Positions 15,196-24,064 of a DNA stretch of 63,013 nt are shown piece by piece. Each line of letters begins with the position of its first letter. Position 1 is the stretch's first letter. This DNA is from Actinomycetes bacterium (GTDB taxonomy: Bacteria > Actinomycetota > Actinomycetes > Actinomycetales > Cellulomonadaceae): positions 1 through 63,013 of the forward strand of contig JAJYCD010000009.1 of NCBI GenBank assembly GCA_021778635.1, written 5' to 3'. The position numbers and the translations under genes were made by a program. A model generated the notes under the pieces. The model was not told where the DNA came from and did no database searches. It was given only the letters and a program-made list of their open reading frames with translations.

Positions 15196-16803
15196 CTACG
15201 GACGGGCGATGGGCAGCGTCAAGGTCACGGTGCATCCCGCCCCCGGCGCGCTCAGGACCTCGAGCGTTCCGCCGACGGCCGTCGCCCGGTCGCGCATCGT
15301 CGTCTGGCCCAGGTGGCCGGCGGGGACGGTGTCGGGGTCGAAGCCGCGGCCGTCGTCGTGCACGCGGACCGTCAGGCGGTCGGCGCCCTGGTCGACGGTG
15401 ATGTCGACCTCGCAGGTCCGCGCGCCGGCGTGCTTGAGGGTGTTGTTCATCGCCTCCAGCACGAGGCGGTACACGTGCTCCTCTGCGCGGGGGTCCACCG
15501 GGAGGCGCTCGCGGGGTCCACGGACCTTCAAGGTGAGCGACTCGCGTGCGTTGATCGCCTCCGCCTGCCGGGTGAGGGCGGTGAGAAGGCCCTCCTCCTC
15601 CACGGCGCGCGGGCGCAGCTCGAAGATCAGGGCGCGCATCTCCGCCAGTGCGCCCCGCGTGAGCTCGGAGAGGGTGGCGATGCTCAGCGCCAGCGGGTCG
15701 TGGTCGTCGGTCGTCCGGGAAGCGAGATGACGCTCGGCGGCGCGCGCGTGCAGCGTCATCGAGAACAGCGCCTGGCTCACGGAGTCGTGCAGCTCGCGGG
15801 CGAGTCGTTGGCGTTCGACCAGGGTCGCATGGGACTCGGCGTCAGCGAAGAGGCGGGAGTTCTCCACGGCGACCGCTGTCTGGTCGGCGATGGCCTGGAC
15901 GAAGACGCGTTCGTCGACGTCGAGCTGGCGACCGGCCTCGACGTACAGCAGGAGGCAGCCGACGCAGCGACCGCGGGCGCCCAGCGGCACGACCACGGTG
16001 TCCTGGAAGTCCATGCCGACCCACATCGGGTGCAGCGGTGCGTAGCAGGGGTCCGCCTCGGCCGTGCTGCGGAAGTCGCGGATCACCGTCACCTCGGTCT
16101 GCGTGGTCACGGCCCGGATCGGTGAGCTGACGCCGAGCGCGTACGCCTCCTCGACCGCCTCCCGGTACCCGTCCGGCAGGCCGTCGTCGCCGTACTCCGT
16201 GAGGTCGCGAAGGTCGTCGTCCTCCCAGACGATGACAGCGGCCGCTTCCGAGCCGGTGGCCGCGCGCACACTGCGAGCAACCTGGCGGAGTGTGCGAGGC
16301 AGCGGGTGCTCGACGGTCATGGCGTCGGCGATCACCGTGAACGCCGCGACGCGGTTCTCGAGCTTCTCGTAGGTGCGGACGCGTTCGGTCGCATCGGTGA
16401 CGATGTCGACGAACCCGGCGACCTGCCCGTCGACGAAGGTCGGGGCGAACACGACGTCCCAGTAGGTGGTGACCTCCTCGGTGGCGACCTGATGGGCCGC
16501 TTGACGCACGACGTTGCCGGCAAGCACACCCTCCAGCAGGGGTGCGACCGCCTCCTCCTGGCCCGGAAGGAGCTCGAAGATGTGCTTGCCAGGGGAGACC
16601 CAATCGGCCGGTGCGCCCAGGTAGTGGGTGAAGAACCCTGCCCACGTCTTGTTGCAGCGCAGAAGCCGAAGGTCGGTACTGAACACGGCGATGCCCATCG
16701 GGACCTGGTCGAAGAAGATGTCCAGGAGCTGGGCGTCGAGGTCGCCGTCCACACGCGTCACGTGCCGCACGGTCTCCCGCTCGAGCGGGCTCGGCCAGCT
16801 CAT
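15196..16803 (-). CDS. PAS-GAF sensor histidine kinase, module 2
   Basis: This 535-aa cytoplasmic kinase is collinear with module 1: PAS at about 30-145 ('MGIAVFSTDLRLLRCNKTWA'), GAF-like at about 165-325, phospho-acceptor His339 in 'RELHDSVSQALFSMTLHA', N-box 'LEAMNNTLKHA' near 450 and G-box 'HDDGRGFDP'. Its ATG overlaps the regulator stop (ATGA). The DHp helices of both kinases are almost identical, while the sensory parts have diverged. That suggests cross-talk at the phosphotransfer step with distinct inputs (inference). Confidence 0.92.
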   Translation of the reverse strand: MSWPSPLERETVRHVTRVDGDLDAQLLDIFFDQVPMGIAVFSTDLRLLRCNKTWAGFFTHYLGAPADWVSPGKHIFELLPGQEEAVAPLLEGVLAGNVVRQAAHQVATEEVTTYWDVVFAPTFVDGQVAGFVDIVTDATERVRTYEKLENRVAAFTVIADAMTVEHPLPRTLRQVARSVRAATGSEAAAVIVWEDDDLRDLTEYGDDGLPDGYREAVEEAYALGVSSPIRAVTTQTEVTVIRDFRSTAEADPCYAPLHPMWVGMDFQDTVVVPLGARGRCVGCLLLYVEAGRQLDVDERVFVQAIADQTAVAVENSRLFADAESHATLVERQRLARELHDSVSQALFSMTLHARAAERHLASRTTDDHDPLALSIATLSELTRGALAEMRALIFELRPRAVEEEGLLTALTRQAEAINARESLTLKVRGPRERLPVDPRAEEHVYRLVLEAMNNTLKHAGARTCEVDITVDQGADRLTVRVHDDGRGFDPDTVPAGHLGQTTMRDRATAVGGTLEVLSAPGAGCTVTLTLPIARP

Positions 16804-17477
16804 CGCTGGTCCGTCGAGGACGCCTGCACCAGTCCTTCGCGCACGGCCCACATCGCCGCCTGCGTCCGGCTCGCCAGCCCGAGCTTGACCAGGATGTTCG
16901 ACACGTGCGTGCGCGCCGTCCGCTCGGAGACGCCCAGGTGCTTGGCGATGGCGCGGTTGGTCCCGCCCTCGGCGATCGCGACGATCACCTGCCGCTCTCT
17001 CGCGGTGAGGCTCACGGTCTGCTTCTTCGGCGCTCGCAGGGCGTCCGTCAGGGCCCTGGCGGCAGCCGGATCGAGGTGGACCTCGCCTGCGCGTGCCGAG
17101 CGGATGGCCGCGGCGACCTCGGCGGCGTCCGCATCCTTCAGGAGGTAGCCGACGGCGCCGGCGACTAGTGCACCGCGGATCCTGTCCTCCTCGAGGAAGC
17201 TCGTCACGGCGACGACCTCGACCTCCGGCCACCTGGCCTTGATCTCTGCCGTTGCAGCGATGCCGTCCATCTCGGGCATGAGCAGGTCCATGAGCACCAC
17301 GTCGGGGAGCCGGTCCGTGTTCGCCAGGACTGCGAGCTCCTCGAGCGCTCGTCGACCGTTCGAGGCTTCACCGACCACCGACATGCCCGGCTCGGTGGCC
17401 AGGTAGGCGGCAAGTCCACGTAGGACGACGGCGTGGTCGTCGACCAGGAAGACGCTCGTCAGCTCGCTGTCATCCAC
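16800..17477 (-). CDS. NarL/FixJ-type response regulator, module 2
   Basis: This 225-aa regulator has a receiver with 'FLVDDHAVVLRG', Asp64 in 'VLMDLLMPEMDG' and Lys in 'YLLKDADAAEV'. The LuxR-type helix-turn-helix is 'LTARERQVIVAIAEGGTNRA', then 'RTARTHVSNILVKLGLASRT'. GTG at 17477 ('VDDSELTS') is preferred; a longer GTG start at 17582 would place coding sequence across the 14-bp motif. Its recognition region is nearly the same as that of regulator 1. It is the first gene of the module 2 pair and has motif copy 4 about 100 bases upstream. Confidence 0.9.
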   Translation of the reverse strand: MDDSELTSVFLVDDHAVVLRGLAAYLATEPGMSVVGEASNGRRALEELAVLANTDRLPDVVLMDLLMPEMDGIAATAEIKARWPEVEVVAVTSFLEEDRIRGALVAGAVGYLLKDADAAEVAAAIRSARAGEVHLDPAAARALTDALRAPKKQTVSLTARERQVIVAIAEGGTNRAIAKHLGVSERTARTHVSNILVKLGLASRTQAAMWAVREGLVQASSTDQR

Positions 17478-18157
17478 CGCATCTGCTCCGCACGCGCCGG
17501 GGCGGCGCCCACGCGCGCCGTGCGGGAGATGCTTCCACCACGGCAGACGGTTCGTCCAGGTCGAGCCGCGGCGCCGGCGCACGTCATCCGGCCTACGCGG
17601 GGGCGGCGCATGGTCCCAGCGCCTCCGTCAGCCGAGCCGAAGCGAGGGACCTGCCCGGGACGCGAAGCTCATCGCACCGACATCTACGGGAGCCGCAGGC
17701 CAGGAGTGGACGGTGAACCACCGTCCGCGCGACGCCGCACGTCGCAAGAGGTCGTCGGGTCGCCGGCCGGGCTCGCGTCGCGCACCCATGTCAGGGCGAA
17801 CCGCGAGGAGTTGGCCCGACGTCCGATGGAGCAGTCGGTCGCCCGCGGAGTCCCGCCGAGGTACATCGGTTCATGGAGAGCTGCCAGGGCGTGCGCGCGC
17901 GTGCGACGCGCGGCCGCCCGATCTCCGGGCCCCGTGGTGGTCGGCGTCGCCGACTTGATGAGCGCGCCTCGGCGCAGCGTTCCGGTAGTGCGTGGCATGG
18001 CCCGGCCCGGCCCTAGATGGGCCGTCCCGGGTGAGGGCGTTGAGTGCCACGCGGAACTCTGCCTGGCGGCGGGTCGTCGTCACCGCGTCCGCGAAGGTTC
18101 TCGTTTCGAGCCGTGCAAGGCGACTGTCGAGGTGCTCCCGGGGAGCACGATGGCGTC
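17478..18157. other. 680-base intergenic region upstream of module 2
   Basis: Contains the 14-bp motif copy 4 (17580-17593) close to the regulator gene. I see no convincing gene in the rest: the open frames are Arg/Pro-rich and show no family resemblance. Confidence 0.5.
17580..17593 (-). promoter_or_regulatory. 14-bp shared motif, copy 4
   Basis: Reads GGCCGGATGACGTG on the minus strand, with its near edge 102 bases upstream of the preferred GTG of response regulator 2 and pointing toward it. This placement suggests autoregulation. Confidence 0.5.
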
Positions 18158-18778
18158 ATGTCGACACAGCCCCTGAGCCTGGACGACGGCACCAACCTCG
18201 TTGCGCGCATCGACTTCGGCGACTCCGGGATAGGCGGGTGGCCCGCTGACGGCGAGATCGCCCTGTCGGCCGGGACCGGCGAGTCATGGCGTGGTCGACT
18301 CTCGGACACGGCCCTGAACAAGGCCGAACGGGTCTGGGCGGCCCGGGCCGCGGCGAGGGGACTGACCGACCAGGAGGCGATGAACGTGCTGCGGGCGGCA
18401 GTGGACCTCGACGCGGGGTTCTATGGCTTGACCGTCGACTGGCCCCGAGCCCGGGTCGAGGCGAACGGTGCGGTGGCCCGCGTTGCGGCCACCGTCCACA
18501 GGGCGCTCGAGTTTGCCGTCGGTACAAGCACACCGCGTGCAAGCGTCGTCCTCGAGCTCGTCGACATGCACCCCACCCACGCCACATGGCAGATCGAGGA
18601 CGCCGCCGGCCGGCTCGTGGACGAGCAAGCTCTTGCCGTTGCCGACCTCGACGCCCCAGACGTCGCGCCCTTATGGGAGCGCGCGCGCTCCGCCTGGACG
18701 TACCTGGCCCTGTCGGCCGGCCTGAACCCCGCCGAGGGATCCTGCGGCGAGCTCAGGGTCTCCGCCGCAGTCAGGTAG
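18158..18778 (+). CDS. hypothetical protein
   Basis: This 206-aa mixed alpha/beta protein has no membrane segment and no family I recognise. It opens 'MSTQPLSLDDGTNLVARIDF', has a central 'NKAERVWAARAAARGLTDQE' helix and a C-terminal 'WERARSAWTYLALSAGLNPA'. Codon use and the absence of a competing frame support a real gene. The ATG at 18158 is chosen because the upstream extension is low-complexity. It stands alone, with about 190 bases before the next gene. Confidence 0.6.
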   Translation: MSTQPLSLDDGTNLVARIDFGDSGIGGWPADGEIALSAGTGESWRGRLSDTALNKAERVWAARAAARGLTDQEAMNVLRAAVDLDAGFYGLTVDWPRARVEANGAVARVAATVHRALEFAVGTSTPRASVVLELVDMHPTHATWQIEDAAGRLVDEQALAVADLDAPDVAPLWERARSAWTYLALSAGLNPAEGSCGELRVSAAVR

Positions 18779-18970
18779 GCCACGCCCGCTGTCACGCCGG
18801 CACACCGACCACGAGCCGCACCTGCGAACGACAGCGACTCCGGACGGCCTCGTGCTCGGAGGGTGTGAGATTATCGGTCCAGGTCGTCCCAGATGGTGCC
18901 GCGCGACCCCGGACGAGATGTGCGCCGTACCCGGTCTGCTAAGACGACGCTCCCAAGGAGCTGAGTCGTC

Positions 18971-19231
18971 ATGGGACAGGCAGTGCAGATCGTCGGATCA
19001 CTCGCGGTTCTGGTCGCCTTCGCGGCTGCCCAGCGAGGCTGGCTGAATCAGAAGTCGACTGTCTACCTGGTGTTGAATCTTCTTGGCTCTTCGGTGCTGT
19101 CAGTCGAGGCCGTGATCGAGCAGCAGTGGGGCTTCTTGCTCCTCGAGGGTGTCTGGGCGATCGTCTCCGCGGCGGGGTTGGCCGCGCTCTTGCGGGGAAG
19201 CAGAACGCGATCGTCGTCGCACCAGCCGTAA
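18971..19231 (+). CDS. CBU_0592-like small membrane protein
   Basis: This 86-aa protein has three hydrophobic helices ('VQIVGSLAVLVAFAAAQRGW', 'STVYLVLNLLGSSVLSVEAV', 'WGFLLLEGVWAIVSAAGLAA'), the layout of CBU_0592-type proteins, whose function is unknown. An AAGGAG ribosome site lies ten bases before the ATG. It is monocistronic as far as can be seen. Confidence 0.75.
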   Translation: MGQAVQIVGSLAVLVAFAAAQRGWLNQKSTVYLVLNLLGSSVLSVEAVIEQQWGFLLLEGVWAIVSAAGLAALLRGSRTRSSSHQP

Positions 19232-19539
19232 GCGGCTCATCGCAACCGAGGGCGACGCGCTGGCGCTGCTCGGTCTGCAGGTCGTCCGCCAACGACTCGA
19301 ACCCGTCCGTGTGGTCCTGGCCTTGCACCTGGCGTGCAGCCTGGTGCGGGACAACCCGTGGTTCCGCCGCTGCGGCGCCGAGGGCACAGCACGGCACAAG
19401 GGCGCGCGAGGTGGCACACGAACCGCTTGGCCGGCCCGCACGCCTGCCATCATCAGCCTCGCCCGCTATCCGGCACACGCGTGCGCCGCCGTCGCCCGCG
19501 GACGTCCCGCTCGGTCGCCTCCACAGGGGCGGTGTGCGC
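19232..19539. other. 308-base gap between the small membrane protein and heliorhodopsin
   Basis: No gene, repeat or strong hairpin seen. The heliorhodopsin gene ends at its right edge on the minus strand. Confidence 0.5.
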
Positions 19540-20337
19540 TCATGCCGCCAGGGTGCCGGCGAAGACCTGCCAGGCCAGGGCGGACTTGGCCAGGAAGCTC
19601 AGCACGATGTAGGCGCGCTCGCCGACCAGGTAGTTCGCGAACCGTCGGACCGGGCGGTACTGCAGCCACTGCACCAGCGCGAAGACGTTGAAGAACACGA
19701 ACAGCGACACGATGATGGCGTAGACGAACCCCGGTGGCTGCGCGGCGGACGTCGACCCGGGTGCGGCGACGTAGATGACGATCGCCGCCCAGGGGATCAC
19801 CCCGGCGATGCACCCGAAGACGAACGGCAGCCACCCACCGTCCCCGGGTTGGTGGTAGGTCTCCTGCAGCCAGCCGAACAGGATCATCGACGCGTTCACA
19901 CCGGCGATGGCCAGCAGGGCCGCGATGTCCGTGATCCCGCACAGCTGGGCGATCACGACGATCATCAGCGAGCTCGACAGCGAGTACTCGACCCACCGGA
20001 AGACGTTGCGCTGGCGGGCCAACCCGTCGAGGTAGCGCTCGAACGTGCCCGGTGCGCTGACCAGCAGGTGGAACAGGGCCGAGAGCAGCAGGAACCCTGC
20101 CACGGCACCGGCCACCGGCAGGTCGAGCACGGTGACGGTCTGACCGGCCGAGCCGGGCGGCCCGACCAGGTAGGTCCCCGTCACAGGCAGCGTGAACCCG
20201 TTGGCCAGCGCCAGAACCGCTGCGGCGCTCGCTGCATGCACCAAGGCCGCCAGCAGGTTGGCCCGGCGCAGCGAGCGGGCACGACTGCCGGAGACGGGTA
20301 CGACGGGCAGCGGCGCAGCCTGGGTCGGCGAGGACAT
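19540..20337 (-). CDS. heliorhodopsin
   Basis: This 265-aa, seven-helix protein has the heliorhodopsin signatures: 'RWVEYSLSSSLMIVVIAQL' (Glu117, counterion position), 'AIAGVNASMILFGWLQE', 'WLPFVFGCIAGVIPWAAIVI', 'PPGFVYAIIVSLFVFFNVFA' and the terminal 'LSFLAKSALAWQVFAGTLAA' with Schiff-base Lys251. Heliorhodopsins bind retinal and insert with the N-terminus inside; they are not classical proton pumps, and their role is debated (signalling or regulation of partner enzymes). The ATG follows an AAGGAGG site. No retinal synthesis gene is in the window. The divergent neighbour is a cupin, and an 18-bp palindrome lies in the shared upstream region. Confidence 0.93.
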   Translation of the reverse strand: MSSPTQAAPLPVVPVSGSRARSLRRANLLAALVHAASAAAVLALANGFTLPVTGTYLVGPPGSAGQTVTVLDLPVAGAVAGFLLLSALFHLLVSAPGTFERYLDGLARQRNVFRWVEYSLSSSLMIVVIAQLCGITDIAALLAIAGVNASMILFGWLQETYHQPGDGGWLPFVFGCIAGVIPWAAIVIYVAAPGSTSAAQPPGFVYAIIVSLFVFFNVFALVQWLQYRPVRRFANYLVGERAYIVLSFLAKSALAWQVFAGTLAA

Positions 20338-20362
20338 CGGCGCCTCCTTCAGAAGCGATACA

Positions 20363-20380
20363 AGTGAACTAGGTTTCACT
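20363..20380. promoter_or_regulatory. palindromic operator AGTGAACTAGGTTTCACT
   Basis: Perfect 6-bp arms AGTGAA/TTCACT are separated by six bases, 26 bases upstream of the heliorhodopsin ATG and about 190 bases upstream of the cupin. The AT-richer sequence and symmetry in this GC-rich setting suggest a dimeric repressor or activator site. The binding protein is unknown. Confidence 0.5.
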
Positions 20381-20570
20381 CGTTCTGTCGCGCCGATCGA
20401 TGGGAGGGGGCCCTGTTTGCTGTCGATCGTCGCAAGTTCCTCGACGTGTGTGCCATTCAGGGGCACGGTCAAAGCGGCGGCGCGGACTCGCGCTTCGGAT
20501 GCGAAGATTCACGGACGACGTTCGCCTTGTCTGGTGGTGCGGGGCGAGCCCTCTACGCAAGGAGATCCAG

Positions 20571-20903
20571 ATGGACGACCTCAACGCCTTGGCCGCTGCC
20601 CAGCTTGACGCCGCGCGGGCCGCCGAGAACGGACGCAGCGCAAAGCTCGTCGTGCACGATGGAGTCCTCCGCCAGTCTGTGATCGCGCTGCGAGCGGGGA
20701 CCGAGCTCGGCGAGCACGCCTCGCCTCCGGCGGCGAGCCTCTACGTGATCCAAGGCCGCGTGCGGGTGACCGGGTTTGACGAGCCGGTGCTCGCCACAGG
20801 TGAGCTGTCCGTGCTCACGCATCAACGGCATGCCGTTCTCGCGCTGGAGGACAGCGCCTTCCTGCTCACCACAGTCACCGGCCTGGTGGATGGCCAGATG
20901 TGA
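20571..20903 (+). CDS. cupin-domain protein
   Basis: This 110-aa single-domain cupin contains 'LRAGTELGEHASPPAASLYV', 'IQGRVRVTGFDEPVLATGEL' and 'LSVLTHQRHAVLALEDSAFL'. One His occurs in each half, but the classical GxHxH set is incomplete, so metal binding is uncertain. The ATG has an AAGGAG site eight bases upstream. It is transcribed divergently from heliorhodopsin, a possible functional partner on position alone. Confidence 0.8.
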   Translation: MDDLNALAAAQLDAARAAENGRSAKLVVHDGVLRQSVIALRAGTELGEHASPPAASLYVIQGRVRVTGFDEPVLATGELSVLTHQRHAVLALEDSAFLLTTVTGLVDGQM

Positions 20904-21047
20904 GCAATGCGGCCCGCGGGTGTGCCCCACGACCGCTGGGCTGACGACGCCCGGTGGACGACGCCTCGAGGACAGGCGCTGTCGTGGTGCTCGCCGTGAT
21001 CGGCTGTAGCTCACGCCCCGCGCAAGCCGTCGGCACGGGGACAGCGG

Positions 21048-22202
21048 TCAGTGCAGCACGAGGGGGAGTGTCGCGAAGCCGCTTCCGGGGTAGTGGGCGC
21101 GCACCGGTGCGACGTCCGTTGCCGGTGCGAGCTCCGTGGTGCGCGCCAGCAGCTCCTCGACGAGGACCCGAAGCTCGAGGCGGGCCAGCGGGGCGCCGGG
21201 GCACACGTGGATGCCCCGGCCGTACAGGAGGTTGTCAGCCGGGTCGCGGTCGAGCCGGAACTCGTCGGGGTCGCCGAAGACGGCCTCATCGCGGTTGGCT
21301 GACGCCCAGAGCACGGTGACCCGCTCGCCGGCGCCGATGAGCTGACCGCCGACCTCGACCTGCTGCGTCGTCACGCGACGGTTGGCGATCAGCGGCGCGT
21401 GGATGCGCAGGATCTCCTCGTTGGCCGCGCCGATCAACGCGGCGTCGTCGCGGAGCAGCTGTTGGGTCGTGGGGTGTACCGCCAGGTAGTGCGCCAGGAT
21501 CCCGATGCCCGCCGAGATCGTGCTCAGCTCACCCACGGTCCAGTTGCGCAGGAGGCTGACGAGCTCGTCGTCGGCCATCGCGCGGTCCCAGACCCGTTCG
21601 CCGAGCAGGCGGGTGGTCAGGTCGTCCGGCGCGGCGTCGCCCGCCTGGCGGCGCGCGGCGAGGAGGTCACGGATGAAGCCGTCGAACTCGACTGCGATCG
21701 CGGCCATCGCCTGCCGATCCTGCGCGAGCGTGGCCGCACGATTCTTGGCCGTCCAGCGCCGAAGCGGCTCCTCGAGCTCGGTCGGCCATCCGAGGAAAGC
21801 GCTCTGCACCCGGAGTGCGAAGACCTCCGCGAGCGCAGGCATGAGGTCGGTCGGAACGTCACGCGGCAGGTCGTCGACGAGGTCTGCGGCGATCCGTCGG
21901 CAGGACGGCGCGAAGGCATCCATGAGGTCCGGGGTGAAGTACCGGTCGTTGACGCGCCTGAACTCGGTGTGCTCAGGCGGGTCCATCCCGTTGGGGACCG
22001 TCAGTCTGTGCGGCACGGCGTTGCTGAACGTCTGTGGATCTTCGAGGGCCTGCACGACGTCGGCGTGCTGAAGGACCGACCAGCCGAGGAACTCGCTGTG
22101 GGCGACCGGGCAGCGTCCGCGCAGCTGGTCGTAGGCGGCGATCTGGTTCTCGAGCACTGCCGAGGATCGCGGGTCCCAGTCGGACGGATGGGTCTCGGTC
22201 AT
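21048..22202 (-). CDS. cytochrome P450
   Basis: This 384-aa soluble P450 has the K-helix ExxR ('EEILRIH'), the haem-binding loop 'YGRGIHVCPGAPLARLEL' with ligand Cys334, and an I-helix 'NWTVGELSTISAGIG' in which the usual acid-alcohol pair appears as Glu-Leu-Ser. There is no membrane anchor, so it is a bacterial cytosolic type needing a separate ferredoxin and reductase. None is adjacent. The gene is monocistronic; its stop is 144 bases from the convergent cupin gene and an IS remnant lies upstream. The substrate is unknown. Confidence 0.93.
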   Translation of the reverse strand: MTETHPSDWDPRSSAVLENQIAAYDQLRGRCPVAHSEFLGWSVLQHADVVQALEDPQTFSNAVPHRLTVPNGMDPPEHTEFRRVNDRYFTPDLMDAFAPSCRRIAADLVDDLPRDVPTDLMPALAEVFALRVQSAFLGWPTELEEPLRRWTAKNRAATLAQDRQAMAAIAVEFDGFIRDLLAARRQAGDAAPDDLTTRLLGERVWDRAMADDELVSLLRNWTVGELSTISAGIGILAHYLAVHPTTQQLLRDDAALIGAANEEILRIHAPLIANRRVTTQQVEVGGQLIGAGERVTVLWASANRDEAVFGDPDEFRLDRDPADNLLYGRGIHVCPGAPLARLELRVLVEELLARTTELAPATDVAPVRAHYPGSGFATLPLVLH

Positions 22203-22354
22203 CGCTCTCCTTGATCGTCACCGCCGCACGGTGTCCACGGCTCCCGCTTCCCGCCTGTCTGCGACCGTGGTCGCAGACAGTGACGTACCCACGCGCTGTG
22301 TACTGGGTCGGCTCGTCCTTGCTCGGTATGGACATGTTCTGGGAAAACGGGGCT

Positions 22355-22618
22355 TGACCCCCGACCGTGGACACGCGGTGGGTTTCACGCGGCGGTCGCC
22401 AGCGTAGCTGCGTCGCGGGCGTTCTCGTAGGTCGCGGGGCTGAGTCGGTCGCAGGGGCAGTGGCGGCGGGGACTCTGGCTGGTGATCCCCGCGAGCATGG
22501 CTCTGCGGGCGTGGGCGACGTCGGTCCAGCCGTGAGTGCCGGCGAGGGTCTCGTGCTCGAGGGCGCCGTTGAACGACTCGCCCATCGCGTCGTCGACACC
22601 GTCTCGAGGCTGCGCAGA
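22355..22618 (-). mobile_element. IS3-family transposase remnant
   Basis: On the minus strand a frame reads 'DGVDDAMGESFNGALEHETL', the end of the IS3 DDE domain with the catalytic Glu, then 'THGWTDVAHARRAM', after which the usual 'YNRRRLHS' segment is lost. A terminal 'LSPATYENARDAA' remains before the stop at 22385. The outer end carries TGACCCCCGACCGTGGACA (22355-22373), resembling an IS3-type terminal repeat. Only the last quarter of a transposase is present, so the element is dead. It marks one edge of a decayed zone. Confidence 0.75.
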
Positions 22619-22633
22619 CCGACCTCCCTGCGG

Positions 22634-23380
22634 TCACCGGCCTTCCCGAGGCGCTTCGCGTGGGGTCTGTCGAGTAGTCCCAGCAGGGGCTTGTCTCTCG
22701 CCCCGGGTCTGAGGAAGGCTCTCGTGGTCAGCGGTTGCGATGGAGGTACGGAGGCGTGGCGGGCCGAGCACCTCGACCTCCGGGGAGAGTGCGAGCAGCG
22801 CGGCGGTGGCGACGTGCGTGTCGTCGAACGTCAACCGCAGCTCGGTCCAGTCGTCGTCGACGCGCTTGTCGGTGACCTCTCGCGGCGCCAATGGTCCGAT
22901 CCGGTTGCGGAACCGCATCGCGGTCGGGCCGAGTCGGGCATGGGCCTCGAACGTCGGCAGGGTCCGCACGTAGGACTGCTTCCAGTCCTGCCAGAACGTC
23001 GTGAGCTCGAAACCGGCGGGGCGCTGGGCCGGGGCGTCGAGAGTGGTCGCGGTGATGACCCGGTCGACGCGGAACACGCGTCGGGTGGTGCCCCGAGCTG
23101 CCACGAGGTACCAGGTCCCGGTCTTGTGCACCAGTCCAAGGGGATCGATGTCGCTGGTCGACGGCGACCGGTCCGGGCGCCGGTACTCGATGCGGAGCCG
23201 GCGGTCGTCCCGCACGGTCGCTGCGATCTTGCGAAGTGCGGGGCGGTGGGATCGTCACCGTTCGCCCAGCTGTCGGGGTCGAGGTGGAAGCGCTGCTCCG
23301 CGTGGGTCGCCGCGTCGCGCATGGCAGGGGGTACGGCCACGAGCCGATAGCCGCCCCCGGTGCGCCGTTCGCCGTAGATG
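22634..23380 (-). pseudogene. WYL-domain transcriptional regulator, truncated and frameshifted
   Basis: The C-terminal 193 codons read as a WYL domain ('RRLRIEYRRPDRS', 'GLVHKTGTWYLVAARGTTRR', 'FRVDRVI'). About 23230-23236 the frame shifts; the preceding part continues in another frame as 'VAVPPAMRDAATHAEQRFHL' and further up 'PIYGERRTGGGYRLV'. The N-terminal DNA-binding domain expected before this is missing and is replaced at about 23380 by part of a hydrolase on the opposite strand. This is therefore a remnant of a YafY-like regulator. Confidence 0.75.
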
Positions 23381-24064
23381 GGCGTGGCGCACCGTCGAAG
23401 AGCGGCTGCGCGCGGACGGAGGCCACGCTGTGCACGCGGTCAGCCTGACCGGGCTCGCCGACAGGTCGCACCTGGGCGGGCCAGGCGCCGATCTGGACAC
23501 CCACGTGACGGACGTCGTCCAGGCCCTGCGCTTCGCGGAGGCGACGGACATCGTCCTGGTCGGGCACGGCTACGCCGGCACGGTGGTCGCGGCCGCAGCG
23601 GATCGGGCGCCGGAGCTTGCCGGCACCGTGGTCTATGTCGACATGGCTGCACTGCCAGGGGCTTCTCGACGATCGACTCCGCGCCGCCGGAAGCCCGGGC
23701 AGCGATGCGTGCGCAGGTCAACGACGGCTGGAAACTGCCACTTCCTGCTCGCGACGCACTGCCAGGCGCGGCCGGCGACATGGACGACGACACCTGGGAA
23801 CGCCTGCAGCGGTTCGCCACGCCGCACCCTTTCGCCTCGTACACGCAGCCGGTGACCTACAGCGGGAACGAGCGCCGCCACCGGCGGGTCGGCATTGGCT
23901 GCCGCGACGCGTGGCAGATCCTGGCTCTCGCACGGTCCGAGCCCGGCAACCCGATGCTCACCGACCTGCTCGCCGCCGACTGGACGTGGCTCGAGCTCGA
24001 GGCCGGACACTGGCCGATGCTCACAGCGCCCCAGCAGCTGGCGGCTCTGCTGGCCAAGGTGTGA
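23378..24064 (+). pseudogene. alpha/beta hydrolase remnant, 5'-truncated and frameshifted
   Basis: The reading begins abruptly inside the fold ('WRTVEERLRADGGHAVHAVS'), lacking the first strand and HG loop. It has the elbow 'LVGHGYAGTVV' (Gly in place of the nucleophile Ser: GHGYAG), then shifts frame near 23655-23675. The rest follows in the second frame ('SAPPEARAAMRAQVNDGWKL') to the family-typical ending 'LELEAGHWPMLTAPQQLA'. Its 5' edge coincides with the truncated end of the WYL regulator, so one deletion or rearrangement joined both genes head to head. Confidence 0.75.
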
